From contig CAVWBT010000004.1 in assembly GCA_963753285.1 (NCBI GenBank), positions 62,001 to 126,000 on the forward strand: 64,000 nucleotides of DNA, in the 5' to 3' direction. The notes below the pieces were generated by a model, which saw only the letters and a program-made list of their open reading frames with translations, ran no database searches and was not told the origin of the DNA. Numbering within the stretch: the first letter of the stretch is position 1; every line of letters starts with the position of its first letter. This document shows, in pieces, positions 1 through 8,996 of this stretch. The DNA is from JAHEDH01 sp963753285 (GTDB taxonomy: Bacteria > Actinomycetota > Acidimicrobiia > Spongiisociales > ZC4RG35). The position numbers were made by a program, and so were the translations under genes.

Positions 1-1
1 G

Positions 2-661
2 GGAATCGCCAGCGAAGCGACCTCCAAATACCGAACCGTCGAGGAGATGGTGGTCGCGGCGGTCCGAGAGGCCATCCTGTCCGGGATCTTCAAGCCCGGC
101 GAGAAGCTCCCGCAAGAGCAGCTAGCCAAGAGCCTCGGCGTGTCGCGAATCCCTGTGCGGGCCGGCCTTCGGAAGCTCGAGGCAGAAGGGCTGGTCGTGT
201 TCTATCCGCACCGGGGTGCGACCGTGCGGATGTTGCAACGCGCAGAAGTGGCAGAGATCTATGACCTGAGAATTCTGCTCGAGACGTTTGCGCTCCGATC
301 CGCCGTCGATCACATCACACCAGACGAAGTCGAAGAGTTGTCGGATCTCGCCAACGAGCTCGATCAGCCAGGTGAGGGCGACGACTGGCTGGAGTTGCGC
401 CAGTCCTTCTATCGGCGGCTCTACACGATCGCCGGACGACCCCGAACTGCAGACCTCATCGAACGCCTCAGAGCCGACGTTGGGCGCTACTGGCTCGGCG
501 TCCGTGTCGTCGAGCACGGCCGTGCGGAGCACCAAGTGATCGTCGAGGCCGTCCGCGCCGGGGACACGAAAGCAGCTGAAGAGTGGCTCGCTCAGCATCT
601 CACCAAAGTCTCCATCGAGTTGCAGCGCCGGATCTCCGAGCTACAAGCCGAAGACCGCTGA
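2..661 (+). CDS. GntR-family (FCD) transcriptional regulator, 5' partial
   Basis: The reading frame is open to the left edge of the window. The residues before the first ATG (position 47) read SKYRTVEE, typical of GntR N-termini, so the start lies outside. A winged helix-turn-helix fills roughly the first 65 residues (LPQEQLAKSLGVSRIPVRAG, then the wing HRGATVR). An all-helical FCD ligand-binding domain follows, with the expected YDLRILLE helix and a C-terminal histidine helix (EEWLAQHLTK). FCD regulators usually bind a carboxylate effector and repress adjacent catabolic or uptake genes. The TctABC genes start 249 bp downstream in the same direction and are the obvious target, with palindromic sites in between (801-835). 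Confidence 0.88.
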   Translation, partial: GIASEATSKYRTVEEMVVAAVREAILSGIFKPGEKLPQEQLAKSLGVSRIPVRAGLRKLEAEGLVVFYPHRGATVRMLQRAEVAEIYDLRILLETFALRSAVDHITPDEVEELSDLANELDQPGEGDDWLELRQSFYRRLYTIAGRPRTADLIERLRADVGRYWLGVRVVEHGRAEHQVIVEAVRAGDTKAAEEWLAQHLTKVSIELQRRISELQAEDR

Positions 662-800
662 ATCCCGTCGAGGGACCCGAGCCACCTGCGCTGCCGAGCT
701 CCGATCCGCTTCATGGCCGCGATTCATGGCTCTCGGGGACGTTCACAACCTCGAAACACAAACTCGGCGAATCCCCCGACGCCGTCGCCGTTCGACGGCT

Positions 801-835
801 AACTTCGGGGCCACACTCCGAAGTTACATAATGTA
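801..835. promoter_or_regulatory. Inverted repeat plus AT-rich palindrome upstream of tctA (candidate GntR operator)
   Basis: AACTTCGG (801-808) and CCGAAGTT (818-825) form a perfect 8-bp inverted repeat with a 9-nt spacer. Its last T begins a second palindrome, TACAT-A-ATGTA (825-835), conspicuously AT-rich for this genome. Both lie between the GntR gene and the tct operon, about 75 bp before the tctA start. FCD-type GntR proteins bind short AT-rich palindromes of this style. Operator function is inferred. The first repeat could instead terminate the regulator transcript, although no T-run follows it. Confidence 0.4.
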
Positions 836-909
836 TTCAATCCTGAGGAAGACCCTCGATGACGAAGAGCAACCGAGTGGCCGACCCCCTCGACACGAGG
901 GTCTGATAC

Positions 910-2424
910 GTGGAGATCTTCGACTCCGTCTTCGTTGGTCTCGGCGAACTGTTCACCTGGCCGCTCCCCCTGCTCTTCCTCCTCGGGCTGATGAATGGGT
1001 TGATCTTCGGGCTCCTGCCGGGCCTAAGCGGCTCGGTGGGAATCGCCCTCATGATCCCGTTCACCTTCGGCTTCACTGCCGCAGAGGCAATCGTGCTGTT
1101 CGTATCTGCGTTGAGCGCGCAGACGTTCGCCGGCTCGATCTCTGCCATCCTCCTGAACACACCCGGCACGTCTCCGAATGCCGCTACGACCCTCGATGGG
1201 TATCCGCTCGCAAGACAAGGGAGGGCGGGGTTCGCAATCGGCATATCCGCATCGGCTTCGGCCTTCGGCTCAATCATCGGCATCCTCGTGTTGGTAGCCC
1301 TCCTTCCTGTCGTGCGTGAGATCATCCTCGCCTTCTCGTTTCCCGAGTTCACGATGTTGGCCGTCATGGGCCTCGCTGCGATCGCAGCAGCGTCGACGGG
1401 TTCTCTCATCAAAGGTCTGATCTCGGGCGGAGTCGGCCTTCTCCTGTCGTTCGTCGGCTTTTCCCCGGTCGCCGGCGAACTCCGGTATGTGTTCGGGATC
1501 ACGCAGTTGTTCCAGGGCGTGGACCTGATCGCAACGCTGATCGGCCTGTTCGCAATCTCCGAGGTCATCCGGCTCCTCATCAGACGAGAGACCGTCGCTC
1601 AGAACCTCGACGCTCTGAAGTTCTCAAAGGATCAGGTGTGGGAAGGCGTACGGTTCACACTCGCTCACCCGTGGCTTCTGATCCGCAGCTCCGTGTTGGG
1701 TACCGGCGTGGGCATCGTTCCGGGCGTAGGAGGGACGGTGGCCTCCTTCCTCGCCTACTTCCAGGCCGTACACACGTCGGATGATCCTGAATCCTTCGGC
1801 AAGGGCGACCCGCGCGGCGTCCTCGCGCCGGAGGCGGCAAACGATGGGAAAGACGCAGGCTCAGCGCTCCCGAGCCTCGCATTCGGCCTGCCGGGAAGCT
1901 CTGATTGGGCGATCATCCTCGGAGCTCTCGTGATCCACGGGATCAATCCCGGACCCAACTTGATCCGCGAGGCACCGGAGATCGTGTGGGTCGCCATCTG
2001 GGTGATCTTCTTCACCAGTTGGGCTTCGTCCTTTGTCGGCGTCTGGTCGGCACCGTGGCTGGCACAGATCACCAGGCTCCGCCCCAGCATCCTGGCCCCG
2101 ATCGTCGGCGTGCTGGCGCTCGTCGGCGCCTACTCGCTGCAACGCCAGTTCGTGGATGTCATATTTGCCCTGGTCTTCGGCGTGCTCGGCTACTACATGA
2201 GACGGTTCCACATCCCGGTCGTGCCGCTCATCCTCGGCCTCCTGCTGGGTGAGACGACCGAACGCGCCTTCTTCCAATCCATCCAGGTCTTCGACCAGGG
2301 CATCGGGATCTTCTTCACCCGTCCGATCTCACTCGCATTGGTCGTCATCACCATCTTCATCTTCATTGCGCCGATGGTGACCATGCGACGCCGGGCTCGC
2401 GAGCTCGAGGAAGTGAAGAAGTGA
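910..2424 (+). CDS. tctA: Tripartite tricarboxylate transporter permease TctA
   Basis: A 504-residue polytopic membrane protein of the usual TctA length. It has the two glycine/proline-rich signature loops, FGLLPGLSGSVGIALMIPF near residue 35 and GIVPGVGGTVASFLAY near residue 262, and about ten to twelve hydrophobic segments. TctA is the large membrane subunit of a secondary, binding-protein-dependent carboxylate importer. It starts at a GTG with a purine-rich stretch (ACGAGGG) just upstream. Its stop overlaps the start of the small permease (GTGA), so the two are translationally coupled. The substrate cannot be read from sequence; the family takes citrate, tartrate, aromatic acids and others. 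Confidence 0.93.
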   Translation: MEIFDSVFVGLGELFTWPLPLLFLLGLMNGLIFGLLPGLSGSVGIALMIPFTFGFTAAEAIVLFVSALSAQTFAGSISAILLNTPGTSPNAATTLDGYPLARQGRAGFAIGISASASAFGSIIGILVLVALLPVVREIILAFSFPEFTMLAVMGLAAIAAASTGSLIKGLISGGVGLLLSFVGFSPVAGELRYVFGITQLFQGVDLIATLIGLFAISEVIRLLIRRETVAQNLDALKFSKDQVWEGVRFTLAHPWLLIRSSVLGTGVGIVPGVGGTVASFLAYFQAVHTSDDPESFGKGDPRGVLAPEAANDGKDAGSALPSLAFGLPGSSDWAIILGALVIHGINPGPNLIREAPEIVWVAIWVIFFTSWASSFVGVWSAPWLAQITRLRPSILAPIVGVLALVGAYSLQRQFVDVIFALVFGVLGYYMRRFHIPVVPLILGLLLGETTERAFFQSIQVFDQGIGIFFTRPISLALVVITIFIFIAPMVTMRRRARELEEVKK

Positions 2425-2978
2425 AGGGCATGCCGACCGGTGAGCGCAATGTCATGCTCATCTTCCTCACGCTCTCGGTAGGCGCAAGCCTGGTCTCTCT
2501 CACGTTCAGGCTTCCCGAAGCTCGAGACTTCCCGCTGTACACCGGGATAGCAACCACAGTGATCATTGCCATCTATTTCGGGTTGATGGCCTCTCCAAAG
2601 CTGAAGGAACGGTTCCGAGCATTCATCGAAGACGACATCTTCATGAAGATCACGGCTGCCGCCGGCACGTTTGAAGAAGACGAGGCAGAGGAGGCACAGG
2701 AGGTCACGCACGTGACAACGAAGCTGACGGACGAGGTACGACACCAGAGAGAGCGAATGCTGATCGGCTACTTGGCTGGATTCGGAGTTCTGGCGTGGGC
2801 TGTTGGTCTCGTGTTCGCAGCCCCTGTGTTCATGATCGCGATCATGATCGGCTACTCGGCTGAGACCTGGAGGACCGCACTTCTGGTCACTGCCGGTACT
2901 TCAGTGATGCTGTACCTCGTATTCACAGTGCTTTTGCGCCAGCCACCGCACCTTGGACTGCTCGATGGGTTGTTCTAG
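2421..2978 (+). CDS. tctB: Tripartite tricarboxylate transporter small permease TctB-like
   Basis: A 185-residue protein with about four hydrophobic segments: two near the N-terminus (LIFLTLSVGASLVSLTF and a segment around residues 38-55) and two in the C-terminal third. A charged Glu-rich linker (around residues 75-110) separates them. This matches the poorly conserved small membrane subunit of TctABC systems. It starts at GTG 2421, overlapping the tctA stop. Identification rests mainly on its position between TctA and a TctC-type receptor, since TctB sequences diverge strongly. Confidence 0.8.
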   Translation: MKGMPTGERNVMLIFLTLSVGASLVSLTFRLPEARDFPLYTGIATTVIIAIYFGLMASPKLKERFRAFIEDDIFMKITAAAGTFEEDEAEEAQEVTHVTTKLTDEVRHQRERMLIGYLAGFGVLAWAVGLVFAAPVFMIAIMIGYSAETWRTALLVTAGTSVMLYLVFTVLLRQPPHLGLLDGLF

Positions 2979-3037
2979 GCACTGATAAAGGTCACGCGGC
3001 TCGGCGAATTCGGGCCACGAGAGAAAGGGAGACACCA

Positions 3038-4045
3038 ATGAGCAAAGAGCGATCTCGACACCGCCTGAGGAGCGTCGGAGTCCTACTGGGAGTTCTGGCG
3101 CTGATCCTGTCGGCCTGCGGAGACTCTGCAGAGGAGTATCCGTCTGAGAACTTCACGTGGGTCGTCCCGTACAGCCCGGGTGGCGGATTCGACACCTATT
3201 CGCGTGGCTTCGCCGAGGTTCTGGCAGAAACCCAGCTGCCGGACGGAACGAATATCGGCGTCGAGAACATCACTCCGATCGCAGAGGCTCTGACCGGCGT
3301 CTACACGGAAGAGGGCGACTACACGTTGGCGATCCTCCCGATGCCGGCAACCGCCGCACAGGAGATCCAGTTCCCCGAGATCGCCCAATGGGAGACTGAC
3401 AAGTTCACGGTGCTTGGCTCGATCGAAGAGAACGCCTATGTCGTCTACACACGCGCTGACGGCCCGTATCAGACCTGGGACGACCTCGTTGCAGGGAGTG
3501 ATCTGAAGGCTCTCACAGTTGAGCGCGGATCGTCATCCGGGCTGGCATCCGCAGTTGCGATCCGTTCCACCGGCCTGGACGCTGACCTCACATTCGGGGC
3601 CGAAGGATCACAGGAAGTCGCGACCGCCCTGGTGAGAGGCGACATCGACTTCATCGTCTACGGAACGAGCGACGTGCTCGGATTCATCGAGTCCGGCGAC
3701 CTGAAGCCGGTGCTGTTCCTCGGACTCGAGGATCAACGCCCAGCCGGATTCGATTGGCTCGACGCTGCTCCCAGCGCCGGCGACGTCGGCTTTCCCGACC
3801 TTGCCGGAGCGGTGACCGAAATGCGGATCATCGCGGCGCCTGCGGACCTGTCGGACGAGGCAACCGAGTATCTGCGTACCGCAGTGGAGGAGACGCTGTT
3901 CTCCGACGAGTTCGCTGCTTGGGCTGAGGAGGCGGGCCGTCCCATCGTCCCGAGAAACGCCGAATCGGCGCGTCAGGCGATGGAGACCCAGATCCAGAAG
4001 ATGAGGGAACTCGTCCCACAGCTCGTCGAGGAAGGGCTCCTCTGA
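3038..4045 (+). CDS. tctC: Tripartite tricarboxylate transporter substrate-binding lipoprotein TctC
   Basis: A 335-residue extracytoplasmic receptor with a signal peptide ending in a lipobox (ALILSAC, Cys at about residue 27), so it is probably membrane-anchored. The mature protein begins with the Tct/Bug-family pattern NFTWVVPYSPGGGFDTYSR, which shapes the carboxylate site, and has the Venus-flytrap length of the family. RBS GAAAGGGAG (3022-3030) lies before ATG 3038. It completes the tctA-tctB-tctC operon and would set its substrate specificity. A long hairpin follows the stop codon (4061-4097). Confidence 0.9.
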   Translation: MSKERSRHRLRSVGVLLGVLALILSACGDSAEEYPSENFTWVVPYSPGGGFDTYSRGFAEVLAETQLPDGTNIGVENITPIAEALTGVYTEEGDYTLAILPMPATAAQEIQFPEIAQWETDKFTVLGSIEENAYVVYTRADGPYQTWDDLVAGSDLKALTVERGSSSGLASAVAIRSTGLDADLTFGAEGSQEVATALVRGDIDFIVYGTSDVLGFIESGDLKPVLFLGLEDQRPAGFDWLDAAPSAGDVGFPDLAGAVTEMRIIAAPADLSDEATEYLRTAVEETLFSDEFAAWAEEAGRPIVPRNAESARQAMETQIQKMRELVPQLVEEGLL

Positions 4046-4060
4046 GCGAGCTCGAAACTC

Positions 4061-4097
4061 GGGGGTGGTCCGACCGTCAGCCGGTCGGACCACCCCC
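4061..4097 (+). terminator. Strong hairpin downstream of tctC
   Basis: A perfect 16-bp stem (4061-4076 pairs with 4082-4097) with a 5-nt loop (TCAGC), GC-rich and beginning 15 nt after the tctC stop. No T-tract follows, so it may act as a partial terminator or 3' stabiliser that reduces read-through into the amidase gene starting at 4125. Confidence 0.6.
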
Positions 4098-4124
4098 GAA
4101 TCCGTTGTGTGGAGGCAACCATCG

Positions 4125-4799
4125 ATGAGCACCGACATCGACTGGCGTGAGGTTTTCGACACCGAAGATCGGACGGTGCTCTCGGCCTACGCGAGGACGC
4201 GACCGCCATATGCGGGCTCCCGGCCGGCTCTGGTCGTGATCGATGTGACCGAAGCCTTCGTCGGCCCGAATCTCCCGGTGTCTCGAGCTCAGCAGAGCTC
4301 GAGACAGGCATGCGGTGAGCGGGCATGGGCGGCACTCCCGCAGGTCGGCAACATCCTCGAGACCTTCCGACGGCTCGGTCATCCGATCATCTTCACGGTG
4401 CCGGACCAAGCACAGCGATGGGTTGGGGCGGCAACTCGCGGATCCACCTCCAACGACGAGATCAGTGACGTCGCCTTCGTGGACCATATTCGGCCACGCG
4501 GCAACGAGGTCACGATCACGAAGACCAAAGCCAGCATCTTCTTCGGGACTCCTCTGTTGAGTGGTCTCATCAAGAGCGGATGCGACACCGTCGTCCTCAC
4601 CGGGGGCACCACGTCTGGCTGCGTGCGAGCCAGCGCAGTCGATGGAACATCGCTCGGATTCGAAGTCCTGGTCGCCGAAGACGGCTGCTTCGATCGGACA
4701 CCACTCAGCCACGCCGTTTCGCTGGCAGAGATCGACATCAAATACGGGCGAGTGATGCCCGCTAGCGATATCTCGAGCATCTTCATGGCCGGCGACTGA
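4125..4799 (+). CDS. Isochorismatase-family cysteine hydrolase (N-carbamoylsarcosine amidase / maleamate amidase-like)
   Basis: A 224-residue cysteine hydrolase. The catalytic Asp lies in LVVIDVTEAFVG, the Lys in ITKTKASIFFGTPL, and the nucleophilic Cys in LTGGTTSGCVRASAVDG. The family hydrolyses amide or imine bonds in small molecules; the long N-terminal extension and GGTTSGCVR loop resemble N-carbamoylsarcosine amidase and maleamate amidohydrolase. ATG 4125 is preferred over upstream in-frame codons because GGAGG sits at 4111-4115 and the upstream frame runs through the hairpin. It lies between a carboxylate importer and an oxidoreductase, consistent with a role in degrading the imported compound. 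The exact substrate is unknown. Confidence 0.85.
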   Translation: MSTDIDWREVFDTEDRTVLSAYARTRPPYAGSRPALVVIDVTEAFVGPNLPVSRAQQSSRQACGERAWAALPQVGNILETFRRLGHPIIFTVPDQAQRWVGAATRGSTSNDEISDVAFVDHIRPRGNEVTITKTKASIFFGTPLLSGLIKSGCDTVVLTGGTTSGCVRASAVDGTSLGFEVLVAEDGCFDRTPLSHAVSLAEIDIKYGRVMPASDISSIFMAGD

Positions 4800-4829
4800 G
4801 CCGCCGCTTCGACGAAAGGAAACACAGGA

Positions 4830-5828
4830 TTGACAGTATTTGCCTACTTCTGCGGTCATGAACAGTGGCAGCCAGAACAACTCGTGCGGCACGCCGTCCT
4901 CGCCGAGGAGGCCGGCTTCGACATGGTCGTCGTGTCGGAACACTTCCACCCGTGGGTCGATGACCAATCGGCGGCGGGGTTCGCGTTCTCCACCATCGGA
5001 GCGATGGCAAACGCAACCTCCAAGCTCGACTTCGCCACAGGTGTGACGACGCCTCTATGGAGGTTCCACCCCGGAGTCGTCGCCCAAGCGGCCGCCACTC
5101 TCGACCGCCTCTCGGGTGGGCGATTCAACCTCGGGGTCGGAACGGGAGAGAACGTCAACGAGGGCCCGCTCGGCTACGAGTTCCCGCGCTACGCGGAACG
5201 GGCGGCGCGGATGGCCGAGGCCCTCGAGATCATGCGGCGACTGCTCGACGGCGAGAAGCTCACCTACGAAGGTGAGTACTACACCACCGACCGGGCGAAG
5301 CTGTACTCACCGCCACTCGGGCCCGTGCCGATCTGGCTGGCCGCCGGCGGGCCAAAGTCGGCGGCCCTCGCCGCAGAGAAGGCGGAGGGGATCATCACGT
5401 CGGTCAAGGATCCTGCAGACACGCTCGAACGGGTCGTTGGCCCGTCTCGTGAGGCAGCCGAGGCCGCCGGGCGGCCCGCTCCCAAGATCCTCGCCACCCG
5501 CTGGTCACTGCTGGCGTCCAACGAAGAGGAGGCGTGGGAGGCGCTGTATTCGTGGAGAGGACTGCGCGCACCCGGCAGGCTGGAGGCAGTCGACCCCCAG
5601 ACACTCAGGGAACGCGCCGACGAACTGCCTCGAGAGGAGGTTCTCGGCCGGTACACGCTCGTCGAGACTGCCGACGACATCGTTGCGGCCTACTCGCCGT
5701 TGGTCACCGAACTCGGCGCTGACGTGGTGACCTTCCAGATGGCGAGCCTCGATCAGGAGGCATTGATCGAGCTGCTCGGATCGGACGTGCTTCCGAGATT
5801 ACGAGAGGTGGCAGCAGAGCGTGCCTGA
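4830..5828 (+). CDS. LLM-class F420-dependent oxidoreductase (F420-G6PDH/TIGR03557-like)
   Basis: A 332-residue TIM-barrel protein of the luciferase-like monooxygenase superfamily. Features include the N-terminal FAYFCGHEQWQPEQLVRHA, VVSEHFHPW (active-site His region), the loop FATGVTTPLWRFHPGVVAQ and GGRFNLGVGTGENVNE. This pattern matches the F420-dependent glucose-6-phosphate dehydrogenase-like subgroup, which uses coenzyme F420 rather than FMN. It starts at TTG 4830 with GAAAGGA (4813-4819) as RBS. Thirty bases separate it from the amidase and 21 from the exporter downstream, so it probably belongs to the same transcript. The substrate is unknown. Confidence 0.87.
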   Translation: MTVFAYFCGHEQWQPEQLVRHAVLAEEAGFDMVVVSEHFHPWVDDQSAAGFAFSTIGAMANATSKLDFATGVTTPLWRFHPGVVAQAAATLDRLSGGRFNLGVGTGENVNEGPLGYEFPRYAERAARMAEALEIMRRLLDGEKLTYEGEYYTTDRAKLYSPPLGPVPIWLAAGGPKSAALAAEKAEGIITSVKDPADTLERVVGPSREAAEAAGRPAPKILATRWSLLASNEEEAWEALYSWRGLRAPGRLEAVDPQTLRERADELPREEVLGRYTLVETADDIVAAYSPLVTELGADVVTFQMASLDQEALIELLGSDVLPRLREVAAERA

Positions 5829-5849
5829 CCGCATCGGATCCGATCGGCC

Positions 5850-6779
5850 ATGAGGATTCGGCACGGCATCCCACTCGTCGCTGGCGCGGCCGCGCTCTGG
5901 GGCACGGATGCTCTGTTTCGTCGTGGCCTCGCCCTCGAGCTTCCGGCCTCGACGGTCGTCTTCTACGAGCACATCGTTCTGTTCGGTGCCACGCTCCCGT
6001 GGCTGATCCGCTCACGACAGGCGGCGAGAACGCTCGACCTCCGTGACTGGATGTCGCTCTTGGTGATCGGTGTGGGTGCGTCGGCAACGGCCACGTTCCT
6101 CTTCACTACTGCATTCACATACGGCGATCCGAACACGCCCCTTCTGCTGCAGAAGCTCCAGCCGTTGATCGCCGTCCTCGGAGCCAGACTGGTCCTCAAG
6201 GAGGCATTGCTCCCCAGATACTGGGCCTTCTTCATGGCAGGAATCGCCGGTGCATATCTGATTGCGTTTCCGAACCTGACGGACCTCTCGATGCCCCGGG
6301 TGGCACCCGCACTCCTCGCCGTCGGTGCTGCGGCGCTGTGGGGCATGGGCACGGTTCTCGGTAGAAGGATGTCTTCGAAACTGGATTTCCAGGCTCTGAC
6401 GGCCTGGAGATTCACGATCGGCCTGCCCGCGAGTTGGCTCATCTGGACCGTCGAGACGGATGGCCTCGTAGCCCCGCTTTCCGGAAATGACACGGCTGCC
6501 ATCGTGCTTCTGGCGATGATTCCGGGACTCGCTGCGATGTTGATGTACTACCGAGGACTGACGATAGTGCCCGCATCAACCGCGACGATCGCGGAACTCG
6601 CGTTCCCAGTGTCGGCAACCGCCATCAACTACGTCGCCTTCGGATCGGTTCTCGTTGCGAGCCAGTGGCTCGGACTCACAGTGCTTGCGGGGGCTATCAC
6701 GATCATGGGAGTGCTCGGATCGAGGGATATCCGTCTCACAGGCGTCGTGGCCGAGCCTCTCCCTGCGACATCCTCTTGA
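5850..6779 (+). CDS. DMT-superfamily (EamA) transporter
   Basis: A 309-residue membrane protein with ten hydrophobic segments in two homologous EamA halves. The repeat signatures are LVAGAAALWGTDALFRR at the start of the first half and LLAVGAAALWGMGTVLGRR at the start of the second. Such proteins are mostly metabolite or amino-acid exporters. It follows the oxidoreductase closely in the same direction. No specific substrate can be named. Confidence 0.88.
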   Translation: MRIRHGIPLVAGAAALWGTDALFRRGLALELPASTVVFYEHIVLFGATLPWLIRSRQAARTLDLRDWMSLLVIGVGASATATFLFTTAFTYGDPNTPLLLQKLQPLIAVLGARLVLKEALLPRYWAFFMAGIAGAYLIAFPNLTDLSMPRVAPALLAVGAAALWGMGTVLGRRMSSKLDFQALTAWRFTIGLPASWLIWTVETDGLVAPLSGNDTAAIVLLAMIPGLAAMLMYYRGLTIVPASTATIAELAFPVSATAINYVAFGSVLVASQWLGLTVLAGAITIMGVLGSRDIRLTGVVAEPLPATSS

Positions 6780-6868
6780 GCAGCAGGGGCCGGCACTCTC
6801 ACGCGGAGAGAAGGATTGGAGCTGAAGGCGACGACGTCATACGAGATTGAAAGAGCGAGGTGATCAGA

Positions 6869-7998
6869 GTGGACTACCCGAGATTCAGCGAGACCGAGCT
6901 CGACCGGCGTCGACAGGCGCGTGCTCGACGTCATGGCGAGTCACGAGCTCGACGGCGTGCTCGTGTTCGGTGCCAACCGGACCGGATCGGCCATCCAGTG
7001 GTTGAGCGAGTGGCCCGTCACCCGGGAAGCCTCACTGGTGATCACACCCGGCGAGCGCGACGCCATGTGGGTGCAGTTCTACAACCATCTTCCCAACGCC
7101 CGCCGGCTCGCCCGTCGCTGTGACGTTGCCTGGGACGGCCCGGCCACCAGCGTGGCCGCCGCCGCCGAGCTCTCTCGTCGCGGCGCCAAACGGATCGGGC
7201 TGATCGGACCGCTCACGTGGAAGGCCCACGCCCGGCTGTCAGCGACGTTCGACATCGTCGGCCTCGACGCCGACTACACCCGCCTCCGGCTCATCAAGTC
7301 CGATGAGGAGCTCGAGTGGATGCGACGCGGCGCGGAGCTCTCCGATCGCGGCATCGAGGCGGTCCGGGACGGGGTTCGCCCGGGCATGGCCGAAACCGAG
7401 CTCGGAGCGATCTGCGAGGCCGCCTACCTCGACACCGGCGCCACCAACCAGATCCACTACTTCGGCGTGACCTCGATGGCAGACCCCGCACAGTGCGTGC
7501 CGTCGCAGTGGCCGTCGAACCGTCCGGTCGCTGCCGGCGACGTGCTGACGTGCGAGATCTCGGCGTCGTGGTGGGGTCACTCGGGACAGGTCCTCCGCTC
7601 GATGACGATCCAGGCCGAACCGACTCCGCTGTATGCCGAGCTGCATGAGGTGGCCGACGCCGCCTTCGATGCCATCTGCGGCGTGCTCCGTCACGGCACC
7701 CGCCCCGAGGAGGTGATCGCCGCAGCGAAGGTCGATCGAGGACGCCGGGTTCACGATCTACGACGACCTGGTGCACGGCTATGGCGGCGGCTACTTCCCG
7801 CCGATCCTCGGGACGCAGAGCCGGATGAACGAGCCGCTTCCCGACATGTCGTTCGAGGCGGGCATGACCGTCGTCGTCCAGCCGAACGTCATCACCATCG
7901 ACGAGCGTGCAGGGGTCCAGACGGGCGGTCTCGTCCTGATCACCGACGAGGGTGTCGAACAGCTTCAGCGAACGCCGCGAGGCCTCTGGCGAGCCTGA
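6869..7998 (+). pseudogene. M24-family (Xaa-Pro peptidase/creatinase-like) protein, two frameshifts, metal ligands missing
   Basis: The product is spread over three frames. VDYPRFSETELDRR starts at GTG 6869 (AGCGAGG upstream). The frame changes near 6915, continues from VLDVMASHELDGVLVFG to about 7735, then changes again into IEDAGFTIYDDLVHGYGGGY and ends at 7998. Repairing both single-base shifts gives about 376 residues with a creatinase N-domain and a pita-bread C-domain. The usual metal ligands appear replaced: CEIS and GHSGQ where the two Asp motifs belong, VVVQPN for the first Glu, and VQTGGLVL for the second. The His of VHGYGGG remains. This suggests a non-metallo, creatinase-like hydrolase or an inactive relative. 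Both breaks are single-base, so sequencing error is possible. Confidence 0.75.
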
Positions 7999-8094
7999 GG
8001 ATCAGGGGGGTCCGCCCGTCGAGTGTGGCCACAATCGCCCTTCCCCGGCGGAACGTAACACGTCTTCGGATGTGACGTTGATCGATTCGGTCCC

Positions 8095-8676
8095 TCAGGT
8101 CAGCGACGCCATCACCTCGTCTCGGTCGGTTCTCAACGACCTGGAATGGACGAACAGCCCGATTGCCGAGCCGACTGCCGCAAGCCACGTGGCGGTGATC
8201 CAAGCGATGGGATAGTCACCGTAGGAGTCGGCGGTCCCGACCTCGAGCGCCGAAAGCACGAACCACGTTGCCGACGCCGCTGTGAGTGCTGCGCCCGCAA
8301 TCCAGCCGGCGCGCCCGAGCGAGCCGCTGAACGCGAGCATCAACATCGACAATCCGTAGGCCGCCGCCCAGACCGGAACCGCCCACCCTGCGATGAGTGA
8401 CAGAACCATTCCGACCGCAAGCAGAACGAGTCCGCCCACCCTGCCTCTCGGTCGCCGGGCGGGACCCACCGAATGCATCGCCATGACGGCGAGGGCCAAT
8501 CCCCCGACCAGCAGGCCGATCATCCCGACGAAGAACAACGCCTGAGGCAGGCCCTCCCAGCTGCGGGAGCTTTCGAGAGTGTTCGAAGCCTGCCATGCGG
8601 TGGCGAGGAGCAACCATGCACCAGCCCCGGTGAGTGCCAACAACCGGGCCGTGCCGTTCGAGAACCGCGTTTCCAT
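8095..8676 (-). CDS. Hypothetical polytopic membrane protein
   Basis: A 193-residue protein with about six hydrophobic segments (first: LLALTGAGAWLLLATAW; last: WITATWLAAVGSAIGLFV) and a charged cytoplasmic tail. I do not recognise the family. ATG 8676 is chosen because AAGGAG lies seven bases before it; an upstream in-frame start (8712) has no such signal. It is a single gene facing against the purine cluster, with no obvious partner. Confidence 0.7.
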   Translation of the reverse strand: METRFSNGTARLLALTGAGAWLLLATAWQASNTLESSRSWEGLPQALFFVGMIGLLVGGLALAVMAMHSVGPARRPRGRVGGLVLLAVGMVLSLIAGWAVPVWAAAYGLSMLMLAFSGSLGRAGWIAGAALTAASATWFVLSALEVGTADSYGDYPIAWITATWLAAVGSAIGLFVHSRSLRTDRDEVMASLT

Positions 8677-8996
8677 TTCGACTCCTTCGTCTCGGGGCGG
8701 AAGGCCCCTCATTCATACGGACGAATCGGAGTTCACGTCGGGTGACAGCGGCACCAGGTTCCCACCACGGATCCTCGCGGCCGTCCCCGGCGGGGAACGA
8801 ACCGTGTAGGAAACGCCTCCAGTCCGTCCAGCACATCGATGATCCCGTCGACCCTCCGTCCAACCCCGATGAAGGCACACCAGCGCCGGCCATGTCGGTG
8901 GACACCACCTTCGAATCTCCGGGTTCGGTTGCGAGTCCTGGACGCAAGGGTCGTCGTGCTCTCGGGGCCGGTCGGTCGTCCAGATAGCGTGGCCGT

